Source of the DNA: Adineta ricciae
Taxonomy: Eukaryota; Rotifera; Eurotatoria; Adinetida; Adinetidae
Direction of reading: 5' to 3'
Length of the DNA: 64,000 nt
Assembly (NCBI GenBank): GCA_905250025.1
Contig: CAJNOJ010000024.1
Coordinates: forward strand, 62,001-126,000
In this document: piece by piece, positions 26,792 through 37,994 of the stretch
Layout of the letters: every line of letters starts with the position of its first letter
How positions within the stretch are numbered: position 1 is the stretch's first letter
Made by a program: the position numbers and the translations under genes
The notes under the pieces: generated by a model
Databases searched by the model: none
Seen by the model: the letters and a program-made list of their open reading frames with translations, nothing else
Told to the model about the DNA's origin: nothing

Positions 26792-27401
26792 TCTGATTAT
26801 TCCTGGCACTTGAAAATGTTTGCTCTCTGTATATATATGAGTTGAATATCGAATGTCAGAGTTTTGAAAACGTGACCAAATGTCCGGTATGTTTTACGCA
26901 GTTTGATTTCACGATAATAACCATGATCATATGATGGTTTCATCTGCAGCGCGAATGGCAAAATACGAACATACTTTAACATTGATGGACATTGATGCAT
27001 GTTTCAAATCAATTAGTTCGATCTATAAGTAAATCTGTTTTCCTTTGCTTGACTCATTGATTATTAGTTTGCATTCACCTGCGAGTTTTGAAATCCTTTT
27101 GTCAATAGACAATTGTGAGAAAAACGAAAGTTAAATTTAATCTTTCTCGAGAAAAAGCCAAATTTCATCATCACGTTTAACTTTTCATGTTTATTGACAA
27201 ATGCACAATTAATCATGGTTACCTTCATTACCATACAAAAACATGTTTATTATTTTAATCGAATATCGACAATATGTTGAATTAGAATCAGATTACTTTT
27301 GAAAAAAACGAAAGAAAATAGCGGAGTAAGCTACGAAAAGACATATATGCATCATTGTTGTGACTTTCTCTCTTCATTTGATAGTCGATCGACGTTTGAA
27401 T
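26792..27401. other. Divergent intergenic region
   Basis: Separates the AMPK beta paralogue from the small secreted-protein gene. No gene or clear promoter motif seen. Confidence 0.45.
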
Positions 27402-27719
27402 ATGACACGCATCTTTCTTCTCTCAGTCGTATGCCTGCTTCTCGTATCACAGACACTAGCCGGTAATTGCCAATGCCATTGTTGTCTATCGAAATCTTGT
27501 ATACCAAGTTATGTCGGTACTCAGTCGGTGTGGTTCTGTTCAAATTCGTCTTGTTCAGTTAGTCGATGTGTCGGATGGTTTCATCAAAATTGTCCGCCAT
27601 CAGATTCTCCGGGAGTAACACAAGTATTCTGTTCAAACGGCACGGAACGATTATTTTCGTCTTTTTATATTCTCACTGGTTTTATTTCGATGGTTTTATT
27701 AGTGAAAAATCATTTTTGA
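27402..27719 (+). CDS. Small secreted Cys-rich protein with hydrophobic C-terminus, 105 aa
   Basis: Single exon starting at an ATG that opens a strong signal peptide (MTRIFLLSVVCLLLVSQTLA), cleaved about residue 20. The mature part has about ten cysteines in clusters NCQCHCC, SKSC, WFCSNSSC, RCVGWF, NCPPSD, QVFC. It then ends in a hydrophobic stretch (FYILTGFISMVLLVKNHF) that could be a GPI signal or a short anchor. No family recognised. It ends 134 bp before the convergent RING-TPR gene. Confidence 0.6.
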   Translation: MTRIFLLSVVCLLLVSQTLAGNCQCHCCLSKSCIPSYVGTQSVWFCSNSSCSVSRCVGWFHQNCPPSDSPGVTQVFCSNGTERLFSSFYILTGFISMVLLVKNHF

Positions 27720-27853
27720 TCGTGACCACGCTCGATTTTTTTCCTCGTTACCAAATAAACTCATCTTTTTCGATTTCATAAATGTAACCTCTGAGTATGA
27801 ACGGAATAAAAGATGCACATTTGCCCGACTCGTAAATCAATGTTCAATTTTAT

Positions 27854-30046
27854 TTAAAGTTTACATAACGTTTGGAAATTCTCGATAATAAACAAAAATG
27901 ACATGAACTGTATGGATTTCGTATGATCATCGCCGAATGTTGCTTGCACAATGCGTTGTGCTTCAATGAAATTCTTTTTTGCTTCTTCCAACTTCGCATC
28001 TCTTTCATTTTGGTTCGGTGGTTTCTGTTGAGTGAGTTGAAGCACGAATTTCATGCAAATTTCACCTAAATTCGAATACACATCACACACTTCAATATGA
28101 TCGGGACCTAAGTTATTCAGAAGAATCTGTAGCGCTTGTTTGACGTGAATATACGCAATGCGATAATCATCAATCATGGCATAGGCTAAACCAAGTGAAT
28201 TGAGAAACATGCCATATTTGTAATGCTTATCACCGAATTCGCCTTTGATAATCACCAGTGCTCGATTGATGTATTCAATCGCTTGATTGTAATTTCCTGG
28301 AATCAGAGAAATTCTATTTATTCTTGTTGATTTTGTCTTCGAATCTTACCGAGTTGGTGTTGAACTTGGCCGATATTGTGAAGAATTTCTCCGGCTTCGG
28401 AATGTTGTGGGCCGAGTGTTTTTTCAATCGATACTAACGCTTGTTGATATAGTTTCAACGCACTATCAAAGCGATTACGTTTGCGATCGAGATCAGCAAG
28501 ATTGTTATAGTATATACCGAGTTTATAATGCGGCTCGTCGTGTCCGAATGTATCATGGACAATTTTAATCGCACGTTTGTATAGTTTCTCAGCTCCATCG
28601 TAGTCGGCACGCTTTTTTAATATCAAACCCATCGAATTCAGTACTTCAGCGACTTCGATATGATCAGGACCATAGGATTCCTGCAATGCTGTCAATGCTT
28701 CTTTGTACGTCGCTTCGGCGATCTTGAATTGTCCTTGCTCAAATGAACAAAAAGGAATTTGAGCTTCATATTTCGTGAGAGGCTTTACCTTTCGATAGAT
28801 ATCTCCAACGTTGGTTAGATAAATTCCAATCGTCGGATGCCGTTGTCCGTAAAAGTGTTTGGATATTTTCAATGCTTGCTTTAGATTATTTAACGCCTCG
28901 GTATATTTGCCTTCTTTCTTATGCAGAACGGCCAGATTATTCATAATATCTGCAATTGTTGGGTGGTTTTGGCCATGAAGTGCTTCGGCTTGTTTGAGAG
29001 ATTTCAAATAGAGTTCTTTTGCTTGATCATAATTGCCTTTCTTCCGATAGATATCTTCATGAAAATCAAATAAAATGACTTTCAAAACTATAAAAACCAA
29101 GCTGTCGCTCTTACCTGCAAGATTTGACGTTATATCAGACCAGAGATGTGAATGTGAATCAACAATTGCCAGTGCTTTATTGTACGTTTCAATTGCATTG
29201 TCATACTTGAATAAATAGAACAACGTATTCATCTCGATCAATCAAACCGCTCTCACTTACATTTGAACATTTCTTATCAATTAACCCCAGAGCATTGAGA
29301 ATCTCCGCTTTGGTCTGCGATTCATCATTAGGCCGTAAGAGATCCAACGCTTGCGTATAAACATTTCTTGCATCTTCGTACTGAGCTTTTTTGGATAATA
29401 GAAGCCCTCGAGCTGATAGAAGTTCAATACGTTGAGGTATAGAATTGGCATATCGATATGCTTTTATATACAATGCTAAAGCCTTGTCATAATGATTTGT
29501 ATCGCGTTCGACTTGTGCTTGAAGGATGATGATCTTTTGCGAATGTTCCTTTTCTTTCATTAATTCAATACACTCTTTGGCGCTATCATAGTCATGTTCA
29601 GTGTAAAACAAGTTCGCTAAATCGTACAGAACATTGTCCGTAATTTGCGTTTTGCCTTCTTTGCATCGAAACAGGATCGTTCGTGATTCTTCCAATTTTG
29701 CTTGTTGTTTCGCGGCAAGCTTTTCGCTGCTGAACGCACACAAGCGTTTGTGTTTAACCAGATCCGATTTGGCGACCTTCGCTTCGCAGCCATGCAGTGC
29801 ATTGGGACATTCGAACAATAAATTGTCAACAAAACGTTGAATCACGATGTTCTTCAGTAAACTCTGTTCTGTCAGCGTTGTTGATCGACATCGTGGACAA
29901 TTTTTCGTGGATTTTTGCAGCCAACCTTGTATACAAGCCAAACAAAACAATTGATGACAACAAGGTGTTTCCCGCACATCGTTTAAATAATCACAGCATA
30001 TGCAACACTCAATCAAACGCTGAATTTCACCTTTAGATGCTGTCAT
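27854..30046 (-). CDS. RING-finger plus kinesin-light-chain-type TPR protein, putative E3 ubiquitin ligase, 657 aa
   Basis: Exons on the minus strand: 30046-29261, 29205-29115, 29054-28789, 28737-28350, 28296-27854 (658 codons). A C3HC4-type RING occupies residues about 14-54 (CCICCDYLND, CCHQLFCLACIQGWL, NCPRC). A SIAH/TRAF-like zinc finger follows (FECPNALHGCEAKV, KHKRLC). From about residue 120 the protein is TPR repeats. The second half is the 42-residue kinesin-light-chain type with the repeating YGxxHPTIA and GPDHIEVA motifs. RING plus TPR suggests a ligase that recruits substrate through the TPR array; no substrate is known. A fragment of its 5' region is duplicated at 30933-31136. Confidence 0.78.
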
Positions 30047-30280
30047 TGTTCTATTTTCTTATTATGTATGAAATCTAATGCCATGGAAAACGACAAAATA
30101 AACTTTCTTTTCTTTTCTTTTCTTCTCTTTTCTCTCGGCGTGGGAGAGGTTTTCTTCATTGTTACATTTTCAATGGTATGAATAAGTTTTGAAGTAAAAC
30201 AACAATTACCTGATGTAGTCGCTAAAATCATTGCGAAATAGATGAGTCATACGGAGCAGATATTCAAGGATGTTTTCAAA
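30028..30280 (-). repeat. Copy 1 of a dispersed duplication: 5' end and upstream region of the RING-TPR gene
   Basis: This segment spans the RING-TPR start codon and about 230 bp upstream. It is repeated in the same orientation at 30933-31136. Shared blocks include CTTATTATGTATRAAATCTA, ATGCCATGGAAAACGAC and ATTCAAGGATGTT. Copy 1 has about 50 extra bases of pyrimidine-rich DNA near 30110-30158. Confidence 0.75.
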
Positions 30281-30505
30281 TATATAATATTTATCATCAT
30301 TTTTTAATGCTTGTCCGTGTGATACGACCAATGACTATAAATTCACATATTCTCCTTCAGACAAATTCAAAAACATCAATTTTTGTTTCTCCGGATTCTT
30401 CATTATTGCAAGTTGACTTCACTGTTTGGATTGTTTTAGTAACGACGGGTTTAGCCGCTTTTTGATTACCATTCGAAATTGATTTGCTGATTTAAATAGG
30501 TATTG

Positions 30506-30705
30506 CAAGGGGGAAAAAGCGGTTCCTGGTTCCTCGGTTCCTCGTAGTTCCTGACGCAAGGGGGAAAAGCGGCTTCTAGGTACCGTCAGGAACCACCAGG
30601 AACTGTGAGGAACTACCAGGAACCGCTTTTCTGCCCTTATTCTGGTGGTTCCTCACCGTTCCTGGCGGTGCCTAGGAACTGCCAGGAACCGCTTTTTCCT
30701 CCTTG
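30506..30705. mobile_element. 200-bp GGAAC-rich inverted-repeat element, MITE-like
   Basis: The ends are inverted repeats: CAAGGGGGAAAAAGCGGTTC at 30506 and, read from the other strand at 30705, CAAGGAGGAAAAAGCGGTTC. They match at 19 of 20 bases and stay similar for a few more. A second internal copy of the terminal motif begins at 30556. The interior is filled with GGAAC/GTTCC words in both orientations, so the single strand can fold into a long branched hairpin. Local G+C is far above the surroundings. No ORF and no clear target-site duplication were seen, so transposition is a guess. Confidence 0.5.
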
Positions 30706-30932
30706 ACTAAATCTATTCCTAAAACTATTTCTGTTGGTATGCATTTATATTCGAATAGAAACTGGTCTGTTGGGGGTCCATTTATAATATAAGTCGAATT
30801 AGGCAACTCATGTCGGGTTTCCCAATCGCGATATCATTCTGCTGAAAATCAATGTTTTCAAAATCGCGTAATGCATTTCAAGATTCAATGTATAACAAAA
30901 TAATTGATGGCAATATAGAGCCTTACAAATAT

Positions 30933-31136
30933 CACATTTAGATCCTGTCAGTCTTTTATCTTCTTATTATGTATAAAATCTAATGCCATGGAAAACGACG
31001 AAATAAACTTTCTTTCGTTGTTATATATTTTCAATGGTATGAATAAACTTTGGAATAAAGCAACAAATCCTTGATGCAGATGCTAGAATCATTAGAAAAT
31101 AAATGAATCATAACATAGCAGTTATTCAAGGATGTT
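30933..31136 (-). pseudogene. Copy 2: truncated duplicate of the RING-TPR 5' region without start codon
   Basis: Same orientation and order as 30028-30280, with scattered substitutions. The start-codon trinucleotide of copy 1 (CAT on the plus strand) is changed here and no downstream RING coding sequence follows, so it is a dead fragment. Confidence 0.6.
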
Positions 31137-32613
31137 CTCTGTTCATAGTTTTGATCGAGACTACTAATGAATTGATATTCATAATAATATCATTAGTAAA
31201 TGTATTCGTGAAAGAGTATAATTAGAAATGATGATCGTTTTAAACCCTTCTTTACATACGAAATGAATGCGCATGCATTTTGAACGATCGAAAAATTTTT
31301 TCCTTTTCTTTTTCAAACAATGTGCACAAGTATGTTAATCTTTTCGATAGAGCTACTGTGAGCATTTTATTTCGCTTATCCCTCATTTTTTCTATTTGAG
31401 GATGATCATCATCATCATGAACCTCCCACTTTTCCTATACACAATAAACGTAACTACTTAACATTTGTATGTTCTCGTCAAGATTAAAGAAGAAAAAAAA
31501 AGAGAGAGAGAGAGCTGGTCCGTCCGTTGGTTCAATCGAGTTCGTTGAATCAATAAAGTAAGTTCGAAATGACATTTATCGAGATATTAATAGAAGATAT
31601 CAGAGCAAAATATAGATACAATTTCATTCCTACGTGTGCATGTATATATCAATTTATAAAGCCTTGTATCAACATTATTAACGCTTGTGCAGAGAACATA
31701 CACTGGTGGATTAGAGTTCGCGTGTGTATTCGTTTTGTCTCTAAAGAACAATAACTCGATGCTTGATGATTGTATTAATATCGATATATGTATCTAGTCA
31801 ACGTTTAATTCGACATATAGGTGAAGCACGTTCTTTGAAAATATTTTTTGTTTAAAGGTAAGAGATATTTTGTTCAAATAGCATTCTCGGCTGAAGAAAG
31901 AGATTATCTTTTGACTGATTTATATGTTTTTATGAGTTTATTCTCTTGCGTATATCAATCGTTTCTTGTTGTAGGTTTTTTTCTTCTTCTCCAGTCGTTC
32001 GCATTACGATACTATAATCATAAATGTCTGTATGCATTTATGTAGAAAAAGTATGTTCATGTTTGCTTTAATAAATTCGCTCGTTCGGAATCGAGACATA
32101 TGGCTGTAAACGACTTTCTCTCTCTCTCTGTCTCGGTTTCTTTTTTGACATAATCAACTAGATCAACGCCGTGTTGTTGTTATTATCTATCTTTTCTTCT
32201 GATTGCTCGTAAAGAAGAAGAAGAAGAAGAAGTACATTTATGTATCGATATTTTATAATCGAAAACAAACTTACTTTGCATTCATCCATTTGTACGCTTG
32301 TTCTAGAGACTATCATGCACAATCAAAATAATATGTGCGGAGAGATAGAGAAGAGAGAACGAGAGTCAACAATGTTTTTATTGAATATAATTTATGCATT
32401 AGGGAGAAAATAGATTTTGATATATACAATGCGATGCAAACATTTACTCTGATCAGCACGTATATGTAAGTATTTAATTGAATCGTCGGTTAAAAAAATC
32501 AGACAGTCTTACTTTATTAGAACAGAATTTCGATTGATTAGTGATCAGCAGTTGATCAGCTGTTCGTTTTCCTTCATATAATACCCGCGCGTCGATTCGA
32601 TGTTCATTTTAGA

Positions 32614-33859
32614 ATGTCGGCTAAAACCAATTCGGAATTGAATCAATTGCAGTCGCAACTAGCGACGATTCAAGAGCAACAGCGTTTACAAAAACTGATG
32701 ATTAAACAATTTCAAGAACAATTGAATTCTTATCAACAAAAACAACAAGGTAATGATGAGCCGAGTTTGATATTTACTTATATCATTCAGATATTCTTCT
32801 TAAGCAGTATCACCATTACCATCGGAAGAGGAGGAAGATGACGGAGAGGAGAGTTCACCATTAGATTTAACGTCGAAATCCGATGAAGAACCTTCGACAT
32901 CAACCATCGAATTTCAAATGGAAGCACATGAAGGTGAACCGGAAAATCCTAATATGTCCAAGGTTTGTTCATAGTCAAAGTCACTTACATAAGGCTTACT
33001 TTTCATTCGAATATTTAGCTGAAGTCCATGATCGAAAAACTTGAGCGAACGTCTAATAAAAACGATGCTAATGAATGTGTTGTTTGTAAACGTATTTTAT
33101 CATGTCAAAGTGCGCTGAAAATGCACTACCGAACGCATACAGGTGAACGACCGTATCAATGTCGTATATGTTCGCGTGCATTCTCTACTAAAGGCAATCT
33201 GAAAACCCATATGAATATCCATCGATTTACTGATAATACTTCTATGACCGAAGAAACATCGGAAGATGAATCACAGGTTTGAAGTCTGCTTTATGAAATG
33301 ATTACAAATTGGTTTGTGTTCATGTGTTTTAAGAATGATGATGGAGTGGACGAAGATCAACTACCACCATTCAATGTTGCACCATTTTCGTTATTCAATC
33401 CACAATTTTTTCCTTTTCTAGCTGCAGCCGCAGCACTAAATCAAAAAAAATCCTTGAATTTACTAATTCCAGACGAGAAAAAAGACACAACTATAATTCC
33501 TGACGAAATTCCTCATACACGACGATCGTTATCGACATCTCAACACATCTGTGGAATCTGCTCGAAAAATTTCTCATCTGCGTCTGCTTTACAAATTCAT
33601 AATCGCACACATACAGGAGAGAAACCGTACAAATGTGAAGTAAGTAGAAAATTCATTTTCCTTCCCGAAAAACACTCGTTTTTTTTCTGTTCAGGTTTGT
33701 GGACGAGCATTTACAACTAAGGGCAACTTGAAAGTTCACCGAGGTACGCACATGTACCAAACAAATCATCCAACCGTGGATCAGCACGGAGGCAAAATCC
33801 GTTCTCAACAACGGCGTTACGACTATCATCCATATTCGACAGTAAAAAGTGAATCGTGA
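32614..33859 (+). CDS. SALL: Spalt-like (SALL) C2H2 zinc-finger transcription factor, 340 aa
   Basis: Exons 32614-32749, 32805-32962, 33019-33276, 33334-33639, 33695-33859 (341 codons). Two SALL-type double zinc fingers are intact. Pair 1 begins [20 protein letters not shown] and ends [11 protein letters not shown] with linker HTGERPY. Pair 2 begins [19 protein letters not shown] and ends [15 protein letters not shown] with linker HTGEKPY. The N-terminus is a Gln-rich coiled coil like the SALL oligomerisation segment. SPLDLTSK near residue 61-68 fits a CtBP-binding PxDLS-type motif. The vertebrate MSRRKQ NuRD-recruiting N-terminus and the single C2HC finger are absent. The ATG sits one base after a TTTTAG acceptor-like site, so an upstream exon is possible. 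SALL proteins are nuclear, mostly repressive, developmental regulators. Confidence 0.85.
32803..32807 (+). other. NAGNAG tandem splice acceptor in SALL
   Basis: The intron ending near 32804 has adjacent AAG and CAG acceptors. Either keeps the frame, giving or omitting one Ala before VSPLPSEE. Confidence 0.55.
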
Positions 33860-34665
33860 AGGATATGAAATACTCGAACGTAGTCTTTCATATATCTCGA
33901 TTTCATAGTAGAGAATGCATTCCTAAACATGTGTGCGAATATATATGTTTTAAACTCAGGTTTCTCTTTTCATGTGCGTGTATATAATAGCTGAATGTGT
34001 CCACGTTCTTATTCTTTGAATTAGCATGATTGTTACTGTTCATATCATTTGTTTATTAACGAAATAATAGATTTCTACAATACTGAACTGAATCACGTTG
34101 CAGATGTGACGAAGTACGTTGATGAATGTATACTCTCAGTAATTACAACAGACTGCGATACTATCCGAGCAGAGAAAAACAGCATCCGCTGCCTCGTTCA
34201 ATCTCCACGTCAATTGTTCCGTATATTAAAAGTACTTCCTTGGAAAAGTTCCCTTGAAATTATTATCGATTAGCTTCATTGCTGTAATGGTTCTTTTTCT
34301 TCCTTCTCGCTCTCTCGTTATTTTATGAAACAATAAATGGTTTCATTTGATACTTTATGTTTTTTTTTCTTTAATCATTTCTATACTATAAAAGGGTAAA
34401 GGACGATACAAACGCACGAATATAAAGCATCATTCACACATATTGACTACTAAGATAGACATAAATGTCAGATTGCTAAAAAAGTGAAATGAAGAAGAAG
34501 AAGAAAAATAAATCATTCACAATATTGACTAAAACACACACACGTAGAGAAATACGAATACAAATTTTGATTAGGAAATCTTCTTAACAAATTCTAAGAT
34601 AAAGGGAAGCACAATAGATGGAGAATCAAGATCAAATTCCATTGCTAATCTATGTATGATCGATC
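33860..34665. other. 3' flank of SALL and intergenic DNA, no gene seen
   Basis: AATAAA occurs near 34331. Short ORF 34049-34273 lies in the probable 3' UTR and has no recognisable features. Confidence 0.5.
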
Positions 34666-35220
34666 TTAACGAACGAAAATCATTGAAACAGCTACAACCA
34701 TGATGGATGAAACAATCGTCATCCATTGTTGTTGTCGATTGGAAGATGGTGCGCTATTGCAAAGGTCCCCTTGACATGAGCAAACGCTTGCCTAATGCGA
34801 ATCAAGAATAGATCTATCGAATTCGTTGAAAATTTTCTTACATGATTTACTCCAGCTGTTTTATAACAGTCCTTCGTTCCCTTTTTCAAACCACATGATC
34901 GAACAATACTCTTTTCCTTATTGACTAAATTATATCCGAGAAATAAACACAATTCATGTTCGAGTGAATTCTACTCGTACCTATTTGAACAATTTTACGG
35001 CAATATAAATCGGCTGACGATGGTTGAGGACAGTTTTGTGCAAATTTTGCCAAGTTGTCACCCTCGGCATCTGCGCAGGCAGCATCTTCAAGTGAATTGC
35101 ATTGATAACACTGGAGAGTGGTTATCGTTGGAACTAAACATTTACCAAATAAGTTTTCTCGTTAAATCAATCGACAGACTTACTCAATGCAAGAAAAAGA
35201 ACGAGATATATTAATTGCAT
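34666..35220 (-). CDS. Quiver/sleepless-like Ly6 GPI-anchored protein, 132 aa
   Basis: Exons on the minus strand: 35220-35184, 35133-34981, 34924-34842, 34791-34666 (133 codons). A short signal peptide (MQLIYLVLFLAL) leads to one Ly6 three-finger domain. Its landmarks are LQCYQCNS, ACADAEGD, NCPQ, YCRKIVQI, RSCGLKKGTKDCYK and the closing SVCSCQGDLCN. The C-terminus after NSAPSSN is a hydrophobic stretch (WMTIVSSIMVVAVSMIFV), typical of a GPI-anchor signal. The pattern is closest to the quiver/sleepless (QVR) family, which modulates channels and receptors in insects; that role is not transferable with confidence. No single exon exceeds 153 bp, so ORF scans miss this gene. Confidence 0.82.
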
Positions 35221-35805
35221 AGTGAAGTTTTTGACTAAGTATTCGATCTCTAGAATAAATCGTACTGATACAAGTGAAACAAGTGCAGAGAAAGAACAAG
35301 CCGTTTAGTTATGTAAAGGAGAAGAAAGAAAAACCAGATTCTCGATGCGATTTCGCATACACAAATCACATCGTGTACGCATTCTTTTCTTTTATGGTCT
35401 CAAGGTCATACTCATTAACCGAAGAGATGAAATTCATCAATCATATTCCAAGAAAAATAAATTCTCTCGAAAAAATCAGCTAATAAATTATCTATACAGA
35501 AAAATAATATTCTTTCACGTGAAAAGCACATTTCGTAGCGACATCTATAATAGCAGATGGTTTTTATATTTCTTCAAAATTCATCGGAATTCCTCCGTAA
35601 AAATATTGTATTTAGAATAAAAATGTTTTTCTCGACGAAGTTTTCTCGTTAGATCCTGAGAGGATTTCTTCTGCTTCAACAATCCACCATCACTATATCT
35701 GAGTCATACTAACATCCAGTGGACATATTTACTCCTATTCTATTATAACAAAAATCCAACGATTATGGCCTTTGGGCATCTGGACAGTATGTAAAATGCT
35801 TATCA
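35221..35805. other. Divergent intergenic region between the Ly6 gene and CCNY
   Basis: AT-rich, about 585 bp; overlapping short ORFs at 35274-35620 lack features. No promoter motif assigned. Confidence 0.45.
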
Positions 35806-37380
35806 ATGGGTGCCATAACCAGTTGCTGTTGTCATTGTTGCGGGAAAACATCGAAAAAATACCAGTAAATTATCGGATGATGAATGTCTGTTGCTTCCTA
35901 ATTTTACTTTTATTCGTCGTAGGAGCGGTGATTATGGGTTAGCTCGTGGTGGTAGCAACTCAAATTATCCATACAATGGTGGTGAGAATTCTCCTGGATC
36001 TTACGATAATAAAATTCATGTTTCGGAAATCTATGGAAATAGTACGTAGTTCATCGCACAAATTTGTTCATCTTTATGGGATTGTTTTAGATTCTGATGT
36101 TGAGCTTGCACCGTCCGATAATCCAACTACATCAACATATTTCGCATCTATGCTTCGTTAGTTCTCAACACTTCTATGTTGTCTCGTTGTAATTTCGACA
36201 TTTTAGAACATACAAAAGAATCAGCCACACCTTTGCCAATACCAACAATTGTACATGAGAATGTCATTAGTTCAGCTCGAGACAAATCATTTCGGCAACC
36301 GATTTCACCCAATCGTATGCGTGATCCTGTACATACGTTACAAAAACACTCAAATTCATGTTCGACAATCTACGTCGATGATTCAACTGTTTCTCAGCCC
36401 AACTGGAAAGCAATGATCAAATGTGTCAGTATTGCCATACATTCGCACATTGTGCATAGGAAATCCAATAAAACATTGAGTATATTCGATGAAAAACTCC
36501 ATCCATTAACGGTACGTTGACTTTCGTGTCCAACGGAAAAGGATTTTCATCTTTGCTTTGATCCATTTCAGAAAGATCGAGTGCCTGATGATTACGATCA
36601 GCAACTACCAGAACAAAAAGCAATCTATCGATTCATGAGAATCATTTTTACAGCTGCACAGTTGACTGCTGAGTGTGCTATTGTAACATTGGTAAGTACA
36701 AAAATATCTTGTTCATAATCTAACTCAGCAGTGACATTTAGGTTTATCTCGAACGTGTTCTAAGTTACGGTGAACTTGATCTATGTCCATCGAATTGGAA
36801 ACGCTTAGTTCTGGGTTCGTTCCGACATTCGTTTTGTTCTTGCTGATGAAGAAGTTTCTGTTTTTCTCTCTTTAGGCGCAGTCATGTTAGCATCGAAGGT
36901 TTGGGACGATCAAGCCGTATGGAATGTGGACTTTTGTCAAATATTGAAGGATATTACAGTTAGTGAAATGTAAGTATTCACGAACGTTCAATGTGGCAGA
37001 ACTTTCACTGGTTTCTCATGATTTACAGGAACGAATTAGAACGTGAATATGTTCAATTACTTCAGTTCAATGTTAATGTTGGTTCATCAATTTATGCCAA
37101 GTATTATTTCGATCTACGGCAATTAGCCAAAGAGAACAAAATCTCCTTTCCCGATGAATTATTAACCAAAGAGAAAGCTATTAAATTAGAAGCATCATCA
37201 ATCGTTAGTTATAGTTTACAGGCTCCACTTAACACGGCAAATGCTGCTCAGCCGCTACCACCAAACCCGCATCAAACCTCAGTCCCAAAACAGTCATTTA
37301 TACCATTAATCTCATTACGTCGTTCGGCCAGTGTCGAATTTACACAATCACCTCGGAAATCTCTTCTAATTATATCTTAG
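35806..37380 (+). CDS. CCNY: Cyclin Y, 395 aa
   Basis: Exons 35806-35864, 35923-36041, 36091-36156, 36207-36511, 36572-36691, 36742-36814, 36876-36969, 37029-37380 (396 codons). The N-terminus [12 protein letters not shown] fits dual myristoylation and palmitoylation, as in vertebrate [28 protein letters not shown] marks the conserved pre-cyclin segment. The cyclin box runs through [35 protein letters not shown] and [19 protein letters not shown]. Cyclin Y recruits CDK14/16 to membranes and acts in Wnt/LRP6 phosphorylation and synapse remodelling in other animals. The C-terminus is about 50 residues longer than human (341 aa). Confidence 0.95.
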
Positions 37381-37994
37381 TATTCAGTTTCTTCATTTGC
37401 TCAATGTTTTTTTTTCCTTTCTTCTCGTTTTCGATCCACTACATTCCTGAATGAACTCGATTTTCCTCCCGTCATATACACTCACTCGCCTATTTGTTGT
37501 GTGTCAGATCTTAAAAGATCTCTTTAATATTCATGATTTGTGTGTGTGTGTCTGTTTTTCTGCAATAATTTTTTTATACGACGAATACAGTTCTGTTTCT
37601 TTTCTGACCTGTCTACTCTGTGGATGTTTATTTGTGTGTGTAAATACGTTTAGTCGCTTTTTGTTGGCTATGATCTTAATGAGAGAATTTCATCTTTTTT
37701 TTTTGATGATATGAAATCAATTTTGTTGTGCAGCTTGTGTATGCGTCAAATAGGAAAAATAGCAAACGATAAAATACTGTTTGTTGACAATGCTTTTCCT
37801 GTTTATTTCAGATTGACAATGTAGACTACTTGTGAACGTTCAAAATTTGCTGATTGATCGGTAAGATTAAATTTTAGTACTTTGCTTTCGTGTCTCACAT
37901 TAGAGAAAATAGATGCTTTATTTTCTGAAATTTATTCTAATGAGGACAAAAAAGTAAAATAAGATTATGTAAAAGCAAGTCAAATAGTAAAGGT
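37381..37994. other. Intergenic between convergent genes, no gene seen
   Basis: T-rich and (TG)n-containing; the ORF at 37451 has no recognisable domain and lies in the CCNY 3' flank. Confidence 0.5.

Larger units (their letters stand above)
30281..32613. other. Gene-poor region with a duplication relic and an inverted-repeat element
   Basis: About 2.3 kb with no supported exon. It holds the inverted-repeat element 30506-30705, the duplication copy 30933-31136, (GA)n near 31500, (TC)n near 32118 and (GAA)n near 32215. ORFs at 31569 and 31848 are short and featureless. The distal part is the presumed SALL upstream region. Confidence 0.5.

Noticed and set aside
30043..30231. Upstream ATG exon (MILATTS) for the RING-TPR gene
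   Set aside because: Splicing from its GTAATT donor to the nearest acceptor gives a stop within three codons; at most a 5' UTR intron.
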